Positions 34,311-44,931 of a DNA stretch of 64,000 nt are shown here, in pieces. The DNA lies in assembly GCA_022495995.1 (NCBI GenBank), contig JAFEMH010002516.1, forward strand, positions 271,143 to 335,142. Direction: 5' to 3'. This DNA comes from Adenophora triphylla var. japonica. Taxonomy: Eukaryota; Streptophyta; Magnoliopsida; Asterales; Campanulaceae. Below the pieces are notes generated by a model. The model was given only the letters and a program-made list of their open reading frames with translations. It made no database searches and was not told where the DNA came from. How positions within the stretch are numbered: the first letter of the stretch is position 1; each line of letters begins with the position of its first letter. The position numbers and the translations under genes were made by a program.

Positions 34311-35527
34311 GCTGATAAGCTTGACGAGCATTGCTTGGAGACTGAGGCAGCTAGGGCTCTTTCAAACGATGCTGATAAGTCTGAAGATGACGAGACCTAT
34401 GAAGATGATAAAGGCAAACTATGCCACCTGCAGGAATTGAAATCTTTGTCCAGGTTGTGATTCGAGGAGCAGTCCCCATGATCAGATTATGATCAGTTGA
34501 ATGTTGTACCCTGTGAGGGGAAAAACACAACACTACTAGGCACTTTGCATTTTATTTGACCTTTTGCTTATGCATTATTAATCTTTTGTTGCACAAGTCC
34601 CTCTCAGCTGGGGATGGAAATGGAGATGAGGATTTTGTAAGGCTTGACAAGCGGATATGTATGTGCCCATTATGCTATGATGGATTTATGATGGAATGAC
34701 TGTGTATATGATGATGTATGGGTTGGACCCTCTCCCATGAATGGTGGATGATATGGCACAGCTAGGCAAGTCGGGCATGTACCCTGAGAGTACAGATGGC
34801 AGCAGGTTGATTGTTGTTGATAAGGACAAAGTGTGTCGCGCGCCTGAGGCAGCAAGCAACAGAGAAAGTGTCGAGAATGATCCCGGCTTTGAAGAGATGA
34901 CTAGGTGTAGCCCCAGTTGATAATGCAAAGCAAACCCAGAAGGAATCTGGTAAGGAGAGCTTGAGAGGACAGCATAGCAAAGCCCCAGCTTGAAGAGATC
35001 CAATGTAGTCCCATTACAGGCAGAATCACCAAGCGGCCAAGGAGGCACCCAAATTTTCAGACCTTAGTCAATCAGTCATAGACTCGAAAATATATACGTG
35101 CAGGGGCACATCTTTCGAAAAGTGGGAAATGAATCCCGATTTTGTGCGACACACTCGCTTATGGGTTTGACTCTTTTGAGAGAGTATAAGCACGACAAGG
35201 TGTGGAAAAGTGTATGGAAGCCCCTGCTGACAGAAAGACAGTGTTTGGCTCTATTTTCCTATGATGGAGAAAAAGAAGACTTGTCGAGACATTTGAAAAC
35301 CTGTCTTATTCGTGATGATCACAAGGCTGCTAAAAACCCTTTATTGATGTTCGGGTTATTCAACCACCAAAGACGATATGAACAAATATTTTGATCAATC
35401 CTGAGGAGAAAACCCACTGATATCGAGAATCAAACTCGGAAGGATGGAAAGTGTATAGGGACGGCCCTTGCTGAGACCGGATTTTCTGAGATTTGTTTGT
35501 CATTTCGACCGGACCAGTTATGGTTGC

Positions 35528-35566
35528 CTACGTTCCCCTCCTGACGAGGAGCTCAGGTCGCCGTAG
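35528..35566 (+). repeat. hairpin cassette H3 (copy I)
   Basis: CTACG (35528-35532) pairs with CGTAG (35562-35566), with inner CTCCT/GAGGAG. It is preceded by GACCGGACCAG and TTGC, as in A (46681-46707). Confidence 0.65.
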
Positions 35567-35817
35567 TTCGGGCTTATCCCGAATGAAGAGAGACTGGAAT
35601 GTGAAATTCGAGGATCTTTTGAGAATTGGAGAGTTGACGCCCATATCTCTTTGGAATGTCAATGAAAGACACGAATGCGAAGCCCCAGTGGGATATTCGC
35701 GGCAAGTGTTTGCGGAGGGAAAATGAAATATGCTCACATGATGTGTCGAATGAATGGATTGAATTTGCACAATCTCTGTTTGACGATCTTTTGAGCCGAG
35801 ATGGATTTGGTTCCAAT

Positions 35818-37698
35818 CTAAGCAAGCAATGAAGCGTTAATCTGATTTAGATCTTGAAGATTAATACCCCTGAAGATGGGAGCCTCCTTGGCCTCCTGGA
35901 TAAACTGCTTGGCATCAGCATATGTTTTAACGTGCCGAGCAGAAAGTCTAGTCAAGGAAGTAGAGGCCGCCTTCTTTGAGGGACCATCCCCCTCGTTGTC
36001 AGCTCTTGGGTGTTTTTGAGCTGACGTCCTCTCCCCAGCATTAACCTCCTTGGCTTGAATATGGCCGGCATCCCGAGTCACCTCGCCTTGAGGAGTTGAT
36101 CTTTGGGGAATCTCCACTTTGGTTTGGTTGCCTCCCTCATCACGGGCCACCTCGGCATCCTCCTCATTGCCCCCAACCAGCTTCAATAGAACAGCCGCGG
36201 CATCTTTGGTCGACAAGACTGCCTGACGTTAAGTGGCATTAGACTGCCTCTTGGCTATGGCCGCGCTCCGACAAGTCCTCCTCCTCAACTTGGCTAGGAC
36301 TTGGGGATCAACACTTTGGCTAGACATCTCCAGCTCTTGCTCGTCGGTTAGAACTGCAAAAACGAGAAAGAAAAAATTAGCATATGCCACGAGAAAGAAG
36401 CAAAAAAGAATAGAAAGATAGGAAAGGATGAAAATATTACAGCCGGCGACACCATCTTTCGTTAAACATTGGTCGTGATTCTGTTTGCAAATAGTAAAAT
36501 CTTGGTGGAAGACGAGGCCGGGGTGGATCCTCCAATTAGGAAACCTATTACCCCTTGTGACGGGGATGAGGGACATTGACCCGTCTCTAGGCCCAGGCAT
36601 AATGCCGGCCTGTACATAATACCTAGGATCAGCTTCCAAGCTCGACCAGCATAAGGTACCCACCTCAGTAAGCTGTGTTAGTCTATCTATCACAGCCTCA
36701 CTCCAATCAGGTCGCCACACCACCATGGGCACACCGGGTAGTTCCGAGGGAGCAGGAAACTCCCAGCCTTGACGGCTTTCCACCCTGATCACATGGTTGT
36801 TCCAACCAGCCACCTTACTCGACACGGGATGAATCATCTTAGGCTGTTTGGAATCACTCCTTATCACCACCAACTTTGAATCTTTTATGTACCCTACTGT
36901 GATGAAATGGTTGAAAGCAGACTGACAGGGCTCAAAGCCTAAGATACGACATAGAACAATAAAACCAGTGAGGTACCTCACGACGTTGTCTCCTAGCATG
37001 GCCGGGATGTTCTGCATATCTCTGAGGAACTCATTTATGAAGGGATCTAGGGGAAGTCGAAGACCTAACTGGAACTGTTTTAAGTAGAAGTTGACATGGT
37101 TCAAGTTATAATAAAAGTCATCCACATTTTCATCGGATACGATTTTGACATCGGGAAAGTAGCTAAGACGATACTCTTCCCTCGACACACCATACTTTGA
37201 GTACAACTCTTCTAACATAGGCTCACCGACTTTAATGGGTCTAACATACGCCCTACGTCGGCCAGCTCTCCCTCGGCCTCGTCCTACGCCTCCAGCGCTC
37301 ACTCCCTCGTCTAAGGCGTTAACAATATTCGAAGTCGAGGGACCACTAGTGCTAGCGACATTTCCTCTTCCCGTCATGGCTGCAAAAATAAAAGGAAAAG
37401 GGTTATTATCTTGGATAGGAAGAGGAAAGACGAGGAGGGGGAAGAACATCCCTCATCGTCCTATAGCTAAAGCCGAGGAGGGTACCTTACCCATCAATGG
37501 TGAAAGCTCTAAAGGGTCAGATTGAAGATAGTACAAACTGAGGTAATTGATTATCTCAGAAAAGCCTTGGAACATCACAACATTGGGAGATCCAGTATCT
37601 AGCCGGTCAATTCTATACCCTCTTGGGTACCTTACATCGGTTCTAGGGCTTTGGTATCTCGTCAAGATCTCCTCTATCTCTTTTAATCTCACCATCAA
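35818..37698 (-). pseudogene. antisense gene of K (gypsy-type transposon protein), spliced
   Basis: Three exons are inferred on the minus strand: 37698-37491, 37379-36441 and 36353-~35871. Introns 37490-37380 (GTAAGG...TTTTTGCAG) and 36440-36354 (GTAATA...TTTTTGCAG) are both phase 1, and the protein frame is kept across them. Exon 1 aligns with C (EEILTRYQ against ASILTRWE). Exon 2 has LPLDPFINEFL, GFEPCQSAF, GWNNHVIRVESRQGWEFPAP and YYVQAGIMPG, all matched in C. These words resemble the Pfam family 'Putative gypsy type transposon' (PF04195, from memory). Exon 3 begins with LTDEQELEM, matching LTPDQEAAM of C, and has one TAA at 36229. The coding sequence runs into I near 35870. The biochemical role is unknown. 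Confidence 0.75.
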
Positions 37699-38109
37699 CT
37701 AAGGGACATCAGATCGTCAGTAAATCCTAAGGTTTTTTATATGATAGCAGAAAATGACATTGGGATTACTGCTCCATGTTCTTGCCATTGCTAAAATATC
37801 AAGGAGGCACAAGAAGTGGGGCTCAAGAAATTACTCAAGGAAAACTCAGAAAAGCTTCAAACGCCAACAATGGTCGTTTCTCAAGAACACGAACAACCAA
37901 AAACCTAGAAAGTACAAATTAAAATATACCTTTTTGGATGATTGACGAAGAAATCAACAATGGAAACAAGAAACGGAGAACGAATCTGGGTAAAAAATCA
38001 AGTACACGATTCTCGTCTTCCAACCTTGCTATTTCTATCTCAAGGGTTATGGGTGATAAAAGATTGAAATTGTTAAGGGATTTTACTTTTATACCCACAT
38101 ACGAAACGG

Positions 38110-39168
38110 GTATGGGTCACAAACGGGTAAAGGCACCATCCTTTCTCGTCGCATTAAATGCATTGGTGGAGTTCCAAGACGTGTGTCAGACTTCATGCAT
38201 CACGCCACATCATTGTACAAATTAAACGGTGGAAAATGAAGCGACACTTGCCACGTCGACGCCTGTTCGTATTCGTTTAAGCCGAGGTAGAGCACTACTT
38301 CCTCCTCAGCGTTGCCGAGCTAGGAATTCGGGGGCCACTGAATGGTATAAACCGAGGTACAAACATGGACTAGGCCGAGCAAGGCCCAAATGGATTGGGC
38401 CCAAAACATAATCCATGGAAGTCTCAATTACGACAAAAGGAGTGGGCTTTCCTACCTTTGCTCGTATTAGCCTCCTCATCATTTCCCCTATGTCGACATG
38501 AACACTGCAGGCGTAAAATGGCTAAGGCCCAACAATGATTCTATGTTCGATGAAGGCTTAATTAGCTAGGCCGAGGGAACCTCCCTCCTAGGCCGAGCAG
38601 GGCTCCCCGTGACGACGAGGAGACCTCCTCGGCTATCAATCAACAAGGAATTGGGCTTCCCCATTCTCCTCATATCTTCTCCTCGGCATCATCATAGGTC
38701 GACCTGGTCACGATGACGAGGAGTCTCCTCACCGGCGCACATGCAGAATTACAGTTACTCTATCCTACTCAAATTGGGACTTTGAACAGTTATAATTCCC
38801 CTAGGATTATAATCATATCTCACACGAATTCAGGTCCAACAAGGATTCAACAATTATATTCCTACTTGGAGTAGTAACTTATCTCTAAGAAATCCTATCC
38901 AATATGAATTATACATTGCTATGCCTATATATACAAGTCATAATTCACATATTTTAGTACGTTATCTTTTGACTCGAAACACTTGTCAATTGATTTCTCT
39001 CTCTCACAAGCAAATACTTACTCTCACGCCGGAGTGCCTTCGCCGGTGAAGTCCCAGCTAAGTTTACGTGTTTGTTCATCTTTTTTCAGGCTATTCAATC
39101 GCTAAGATACAAACTACTGCTGGATTTGGGCTCATCCGAACGTTTTTTGGCATCATCGGGATGTCCAC
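38110..39168 (+). repeat. 3' LTR of K
   Basis: Position beyond the antisense gene and a plus-strand TATA (TATATATA, 38926-38933) about 240 bp before a terminal CA at 39167-39168 match the layout of the C and F LTRs. A minus-strand TATA (GGGTATAAAAGTAAAA, 38081-38096) lies just outside it and could serve the antisense gene. The start near 38110 is inferred from the C and F layout. Pieces such as 'gccgagg' recur many times. No gene inside. Confidence 0.5.
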
Positions 39169-40019
39169 ATTTGAACTTTATTGTTTTGCAAATATATACT
39201 GTAATGAATTGTGAAAAAAGGTAATTACTATTTAAGGACAAAGTTCTCTTTTTTTTTTTTTAAAGACATTTACTTTGGAATAATTTTTTTAGAAAAATAT
39301 GAATGATATATTTGGAGTTTTGGACTGAACAATTGTTCCAGAATTAGCCCAATTAATAAGGCTGGCCCGAATCGAAGTAGGAGTATATAATATTTGGGTT
39401 TAACAATTGTGGCTGATAATTTGAAGTAGGCTTCTTATACCTGGCTACTTCATTCAGAATCATATAAGCTCAAGCCTGGTAAATGGGGTCTATGCTGTAT
39501 GCCGGAGATGTACACCGGCCTAGCTTGGTGGCTTTGCTCGACCCGTTTTTTTTTTTTTTTTTTTTTTTTAAATAGTGCAAAATTAAGAAAAGAATTTTTG
39601 TAATCGTGCAGCAATAACACTATATCAGGAGTATTTTGTTATTTAATATGGTTTTCCTTTAAAAAAATTAACGTGCTGGCTGAATTGGTAGGTCACGGGC
39701 TGGCCTAGTCACAAATGGATAGATTCTAGGTCTGATCTAACCTGTTGTAACCTGTTGCCCGCAAGCTCACGGGCCAGGGGGCCTCAGAGGGCTGATGTCG
39801 CCGAATTGCCTAGGAGAACAATTAAAAGCCCGTTTAGTAAAACTTAAAATTAAGCTATAAAATGGTTTGTTTGACAATAACAAATTACTTATATCTATCT
39901 GAATTTAATTAAAATTTCAACTAACACTCAAAAAAATTGTTTGAATTTTTTTCTTCTCATTTATATTTTTTTCTTCATATTTTCTAAAATAAGAAGTCAT
40001 ATTTCTTAAAAATAACAAA
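39169..40019. other. no recognisable feature
   Basis: AT-rich sequence between the K LTR and the F LTR, with a run of about 24 T near 39547-39570. I see no frame, repeat family or promoter that I can support. It may be old intergenic DNA or an eroded element. Confidence 0.4.
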
Positions 40020-40880
40020 TGTATTGATTACGCAGGAAACAGTCCAGATAAGCCTTAGTCAAGCATTAGGTTGATCTACAGCAACTATAACCTGAAAGCA
40101 CGAACAAACGAATAGTCGGGGCGATATCTGGTTAATACCCTCCGGCGTGATAATTAGATGTTGTGTTATGAATTTGTATAAAACTGTATGAAAATAACGT
40201 AATCTCAAAATAATCAAGAATACACTACATTTTTACGTTGTATGTAGTATGGTATATATATGAGTGGCGTAGCATCGTAATGAATACCTTAAATCGTGGA
40301 GACAATCAAGCCGTAACGATCTCCGTGATTGTAGCAGACGTTTACAGATTGAGTCGTATATATACGCACGTTTCTATAGGTCGAGGTCGCCTGAATATTT
40401 AACTTTGTGTCTTGGCCAGGCGGATATTGTTCAAGTTGACGATCGTATGTCAGACGAAGCTAGATCTGAACCAAGGATAGTCGGACTATGAGCTAGGTCG
40501 ACTGATCTTTGTCGCTGGGTCGATGGAGTTGTAGCTAAGGGATCGCCCATTCAATAGCATTGTCATTGTGATGTCTTAAATGGTGGGCTTCGTTAGTTGG
40601 AGTCCGGCCCATCACTTTTATTTCGTTCGGTGACCCCCAACTTTCGAGTTGACTTTGTCGACCGAGGAAGTTATGAAAATTTACGTGATCACTTGCTTTA
40701 CTCACTGTTGAAGGTCGGCCGGGTAGACGTAGGTTGCTCTCAAAGATTGACCTTTGGCGGTTGGATACGCTGTTTAATGCGCCGTAATTCTCGCAATTAT
40801 GGAATGGTTCTGACGATTGGACAACTGTCTTGGAAACCGCTCCGGGGCATTAACTCTGACAATGGAACGGTTATGTACCC
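40020..40880 (-). repeat. 3' LTR of F (C-type)
   Basis: The left end TGTATTGATTACGCAGGAA resembles TGTATTGTAAATGATGC of C at 49390. The right part shares 'gacccccaactttcgagttgactttgtcga' style sequence with C at about 40610-40665 (C: 50062-50095). A minus-strand TATA lies near 40252-40260. The right boundary is set near a GGAAAGGGTGGGG purine tract on the minus strand and is approximate. Confidence 0.65.
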
Positions 40881-40913
40881 CACCCTTTCCAATTCATGTA
40901 AGGATTTGGAAAC

Positions 40914-40922
40914 ATATATAAG
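40914..40922 (+). promoter_or_regulatory. TATA box of the F antisense gene
   Basis: ATATATAAG on the plus strand, about 35 bp outside the LTR and 200 bp before ATG 41119. C has AAATATAAATACCC in the same relation to its gene (50341-50354). Confidence 0.5.
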
Positions 40923-41118
40923 GAAGGATTCCTTTCCTTTTAAAACTTTATAATATTCAAGCTCTCAAACCCTACAAGAACAAATAGCAATGAACGTGAT
41001 TTTCTAGTGCAACCCGTCTTTCCGTTTCACCGTTGTGCTTCATTCTTCCCCAATTTAACAAGGTACTCTTCAATTTCTCTGCATTAGGTTTATTTTAATG
41101 CTTTCCCCCTATTCCTCC

Positions 41119-41645
41119 ATGGCCAGAACCTTTGGCTTCGAGCTAAGTGTTAGGTATTGGTATAACTTCATAAACTTTAGGATTTATAAAATGCTAGAGG
41201 GTCCATGGAGAGATTTGACCAAAGAGGAGTGCATTAAAATTCATGGTAGGTGGAGCTTGTTCTATGGCGAGGTAGGGTTTCCAGCTGTTGAGAGTATGGG
41301 AGATTTGGAGGCGGATGATCCACGGATTATTCGTTTCCGTCTTTTCAATAAACTGATAGACCACCTAATAGTATCAAGCCCAACAAACCTCCCTTTCCTA
41401 GAGAGAGATTAGCTTTCCCAGGGGAATCTAGGTCACCCTTAGTTAGGTCAGAACATACTTCAACATGGTCTGATTCCCCTGTTTCTGTGTCTTCTGTAGA
41501 TATGGCAGCTCAGTAAACCTCTTCTTCTTCATCGTCGAGCTCCTCTTCTGGCAACATTGTGGACAAGTTTTGCTTGACAGTTGTTCCAGGTCGCAACGAG
41601 AGGGATACGTGGCCCCCAGTGAAATTACCTGGATCCAGCGCGCGG
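41119..41645 (+). pseudogene. antisense gene of F, 5' fragment
   Basis: ATG 41119 gives MARTFGFELSVRYWYNF, aligned with MARTFRSEPGAWYGYCN of C. It continues with LTKEECIKIHGRW and IRFRLFNKLIDHL. One base is gained near 41395, which shifts the frame. After it, AFPGESRSPL and VVPGRNERD still match C. A TAA lies at about 41515. The gene is cut at about 41645 by LTR A. No later exon of this copy was found. Confidence 0.7.
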
Positions 41646-42054
41646 ACCGGACATCTCGCGCTGTCGAGGCCGTGCTGCGTTTTTCTCGGAGAGTCGCCAC
41701 GCCGTTTTGATTACTCCCAAAACATTGAGAAAAGGCGGTTTGTTTTGCTTTTGTTTTGTTGTGTGATGAGATTTTTGAGTTCGGAGGTCAGTTTACGCCT
41801 CGGGAAGAGAATAGTAGAGCTCACCTGAGTCGCCTCGTATACACGAGTCTTTTGATACCCCTCTTTCTTTAAAAGTTGTGTGTGTGTGCGCTTTTAAAAA
41901 TGCATTTTGAAGATGATGTCTACATTGTATATGCTATATATGTATGTATTGAAATTAATTGAAATTGATTTGGAAAAAGACCTTCCCAATATTGGTTTGT
42001 GTCTATCTTCCGCGGGGGAATGTGTTTGATTAAGTGTGAATAGTGTTCTGGGAC

Positions 42055-42545
42055 GGACCGGGATTGCCTCGGGATGGACCGGTGTCTGCGGAGAGAGTTT
42101 CGGTATGATTTAGGATGGACCGGTGTCTGCGGACAGAGCTTTGGCGTCCCTCAGGATGGATTGGTGTATTCAGGCAGAGGTTCGGCGTGCCTCGGGATGG
42201 CTAGGTGTATTCGGGCAGAGGTTCGGCATGCCTCGGGATGGCTAGGTGTATTCGGGTAGAGGTTCGGCATGCCTCGGGATGCCTCGGAATGGACCGGACG
42301 AGCTTCGGGATGCTTTTGGATGCCTCGGGACAGACCGGCAGGGCTTCGGGATGCTTCGAAATGGCTCGAGATGGACCGGAAGGGCTTTGGGATGCTTCGG
42401 GAGCACCTTGGGATGGCTCGGGAATGCCTCAGGATGGACCGGCAGGGCTTTGAAGCGCCTCGAGATGGCTCGGGAGTGCCTCGGGGCGGCTCGGGAGGCC
42501 TCAGAAAGGGCCGTAGGGGCTCGGGATGCGTTAGACTTGTCCCGG
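42055..42545. repeat. CG-rich irregular repeat
   Basis: Repeats of 'tcgggatggaccgg' and 'cgggatgcttcgggatgg' with variable spacing, much richer in G and C than the surroundings. CpG remains frequent here, unlike the T/A-shifted decay elsewhere. Confidence 0.7.
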
Positions 42546-42603
42546 CTTGATGGGAGGAGGGAGGAGAGAAGGGAGGTGTGAAGAAAATGAGAGGGGGAGC
42601 CCT

Positions 42604-42647
42604 CTATTTATAGGCCTAGAAAAACTGCAAACATGTCCGCGCGGACA
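42604..42647 (-). promoter_or_regulatory. TATA box plus 14-bp palindrome of LTR A
   Basis: The minus strand reads CCTATAAATAGAGGG (TATA at 42604-42613). Twenty bases upstream on that strand is the perfect palindrome TGTCCGCGCGGACA (42634-42647). A related imperfect word (TGTGCGGACATG) lies at 42747-42758 and another (GTCCATGCGGAC) at 44764-44775. Confidence 0.65.
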
Positions 42648-42952
42648 CTTATGTAATTCCAATTTTTTTTGTTTTCCTGGATTTGTGGGAATATTGTGGA
42701 CTTTAAGGGGATTTTTTCATGATTATTTTCACCCTTCAAAGTGGTCTGTGCGGACATGTTTGCAGGCTGGCTATTTTTTGTAATTCCTGAAAAGTCCTTC
42801 TGTTCCATTTTATCCCGGAAGGGTCCTACCTTGGTTTGGTTGGTGGCTTTGGACCTTTTAGAGGTTACGGGTCTTCGGGATCACGTTTGCGTGAGTCTGC
42901 AGTGTTTCCCATGTGCTCGTATGGGGAGCGATCTGGATCGGGGTACTTACAG

Positions 42953-43258
42953 AAGCCCTTCGGCGACGTCACTTATGAAGGAAGTGGGGTCGTCGATAAA
43001 GATAAGGGTCCCGATCTGGATCGTTTATCGGGAGAGGGAAGGTGACCATGTTGGTCGTATGTGAGGACGAGGGTGACCATTTAGGTCGGATGGCTGGACC
43101 CTTTGGTAGGATTCCTACGTATCTCGAATGGGAATCAAGCCTGATCCTAGTTCGTGTGTGAGGACGTGGTGGCGTCCGAAGTGACCGTTTAGGTCAGATG
43201 GCTGGACCCTTTGGTAGGATTCCTACGTATCCCGAATGGGAATCAAGCCTGATCGTAG
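42953..43258. repeat. H1 and duplicated H2 hairpins (copy A)
   Basis: H1 pairs CACTT (42970-42974) with AAGTG (42982-42986), and CGACG (42964-42968) with CGTCG (42991-42995). H2 occurs twice about 108 bp apart: CTACG 43115-43119 with a damaged CCTAG, and CTACG 43223-43227 with an intact CGTAG 43254-43258. The segment between is a direct duplication. Confidence 0.7.
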
Positions 43259-43319
43259 TTCGTGTGTGAGGGCAATTTTGAGGGGCCTCGACCTGTGGGG
43301 AACTATTTGTAGGCGTTCG

Positions 43320-43770
43320 TTTTGAGTTGAGACTATTCCTTGAGGCGCCTCGGCCTGTATTGAGACTATTCCTTGGGGCGTCTCGGCCTGTGTTGAGACT
43401 ATCCCTTGGGGTGTCTAGGCCCGAGTTGAGACTATTCCTTGGGGCGCCTCGGCCTGTATTGAGACTATTCCTTGGGGCGTCTCGGCCCGAGTTGAGACTA
43501 TTACTTGGGGAGTCTCGGCCCGAGTTGAGACTATTCCTTGGGGCGTTTCGGCCCGTGTTGAGACTATTCCTTGGGGCGTCTCGGCCCAAGTTGAGACGAT
43601 TCCTTGGGGCGTCTCGGCCCGTGTTGAGACGATTCCTTGGGGCATCTCAGCCCGTATTGAGACTATTCCTTGGGGCGTCTCGGCCCGAGTTGAGACTATT
43701 CTTTGGGGCGTCTCGGCCCGAGTTGAGACTATTCCTTGGGGCGTCTCGACCCGAGTTGATACTTGGTTCA
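43320..43770. repeat. 33-bp tandem array, about 13 copies
   Basis: The unit reads 'ggcgtctcggcccgagttgag' followed by 'actattccttgg'. Because 33 is a multiple of three, long open frames exist on both strands (150 and 131 codons). These are not taken as genes. Within the unit CTCGG pairs with CCGAG. Confidence 0.95.
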
Positions 43771-43829
43771 GGAGTATGAACCGGGGTTTGAGACTTAGTT
43801 CAAGAGTATGAACTTAAGTTGAGGCTTTT

Positions 43830-44170
43830 TGGGAGGCGTGCTTGCCTTGGGATTGATTTTTGGGGAGGCAGCTTGCCTTGTGACTGATTTTGGGGAGACG
43901 TGCTTGCCTTGTGATTGATTTCGGGAGGTGTGCTTGCCTTGTGATGACTTTGGGGAGGCGTGCTTGCCTTGTGATTGATTTTGGGGAGACGTATTTGCCT
44001 TGTGATTGATTTCGGGAGGCGTGCTTACCTTGTGATTGATTTTGGGGAGGCGTGCTTGCCTTGTGATTAATTTCTGGGAGGCGTGCCTGCCTTGTGTTTG
44101 ATTTTTAGGAGGTGTGCTAGCCTTTAGATTGATTTTCGGAGGCGTGCTTGCCTTGTGATTGATTTTTGTC
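43830..44170. repeat. 31-32-bp tandem array, about 11 copies
   Basis: The unit is 'gattgattttggggaggcg' followed by 'tgcttgccttgt'. It is followed by shorter copies of 'gaaggcgtttgcgccttggg' to about 44310 and of a 'cttacgatgacggccgg' word to 44385, also present in R2. Confidence 0.9.
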
Positions 44171-44931
44171 CGCTGGGGAAAAATTCGGGCTTACGATGGC
44201 TGCCGGGGAAATGACTTGTTTGTTATGAAGGCATTTGTGCCTTGGGATTTGTGTTTGAAGGCCTTTGCGCCTTGGGATTTGTGTTTGGAGGCGTTTGCGC
44301 CTTGGGGTTCGGACTTACGATGACGGTCGGCGTTTGTTTTGCCGTTTAGTTGGCGAGATCCGGGCTTACGATGACGGCCGGTGTTTGCCGAGATGCAGGA
44401 GTTCCCGTCAGGCGAGGATGATGATGATGAGGATTCGGAGTAGGACTCCTTTTGTTTCCCTTTTTTTATTGTATTCGTAGAGCAGCAGACATTTTGTATC
44501 TGTAATAAAATACTTGTAGTTGGCATAGCAAAGCATTTTATTTGTGATGTAATGATTTATTTGTAATTTCGGGGACTAGCCTAGGAATTATTTCTAGCTT
44601 ATTTTATTTTTTTGCATGTCGCATGAGCTGGGAATGCATTTTTGTTTAGTGTATGGAGGCCAGAAACGGCTTTGGCAAGGCTTTTGAGCAGTCGGGTGCA
44701 AAATCCTGCCGCAGGCAACAACTGTTTTGCAGTTGCTGAAAAATTTAGCCAGGTTGCAAAGTGGTCCATGCGGACACTTCATGCATGCAAAGTGGTTCGC
44801 ACGGCCACTTCTTGCTTTTTTAGAGGGGATAAGATTCACTGAAAATCTGGATTTCCCTTATCTCCCCATTCCCAATTCGCAGTCAACTTTGACCCTTCTT
44901 CCCCATTTTCTCAAAAACTTCCATTTTTGTC

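Larger units (their letters stand above)
31447..35870 (-). mobile_element. I: 3' part of a Tat/Ogre-like element
   Basis: The plus strand starts TGAATGAACGCTCGCCG, then GGAGTCGCCACGCC and the GGGTTCGGGGGTCAGGTTACGTG block also seen in G, H, A and J. It contains palindromes (GTCGCACGAC at 33065-33074), a GA microsatellite (32930-32955), H1/H2 (33320-33500), two arrays (33507-33880, 34040-34310) and H3 (35528-35566). The stretch 34330-35870 mirrors 26080-27680 of H. It ends where it meets the antisense gene of K. No coding region is supported: small frames such as 32695-32877 and 35098-35394 have no protein-like match I recognise. Confidence 0.65.
41660..44865 (-). repeat. 3' LTR of A (Tat/Ogre-like)
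   Basis: It starts at about 41660 (TGTCGAGG) with GAGTCGCCACGCC at 41690-41702 and TTCGGAGGTCAGTTTACG as in the other long LTRs. It includes a CG-rich irregular repeat (42055-42545), TATA with a palindrome (42604-42647), H1 and two H2 cassettes (42953-43258), and arrays at 43320-43770 and 43830-44170. The minus strand just beyond 44865 is purine-rich (GGGGAGATAAGGGAAA), a possible polypurine tract. About 3.2 kb. The many open frames inside follow array periodicity. Confidence 0.65.

Noticed and set aside
35098..35394. 98-codon frame in I
   Set aside because: The mirror copy in H (26600-26900) does not keep the frame, so coding is unlikely.
35818..35871. Last 12 codons (DLNQINASLLA) as the natural end of the K gene
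   Set aside because: The same DNA is present at 26090-26130 in H without the rest of the gene, so it probably belongs to element I and the frame runs into it by chance. I cannot exclude the alternative.
35818..37698. Host gene with introns
   Set aside because: Its homologues at 50546 and 41119 sit at the same place in Tat elements next to LTRs, so it is an element-borne antisense gene.
39547..39570. Poly-T run as the tail of a LINE or SINE on the minus strand
   Set aside because: No target duplication or LINE/SINE sequence was recognisable beside it.
41690..41702. GAGTCGCCACGCC (minus TGGCGACTC) as a primer-binding site directly beside the LTR
   Set aside because: It resembles the tRNA-Arg type site recalled for Ogre elements. 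However, four insertions (16447, 31260, 31447, 59174) share further sequence up to a common terminus 30-90 bp beyond it, so here it appears to lie inside the LTR. Full-length copies would settle it.
42074..42581. Gly/Arg/Trp-rich frames in LTR A
   Set aside because: Three overlapping frames in the same CG-rich repeat are all open, so the composition explains them.
43327..43779. 150-codon repetitive frame as a protein gene
   Set aside because: It equals the 33-bp array, is open on both strands, and has no start context or conserved ends.
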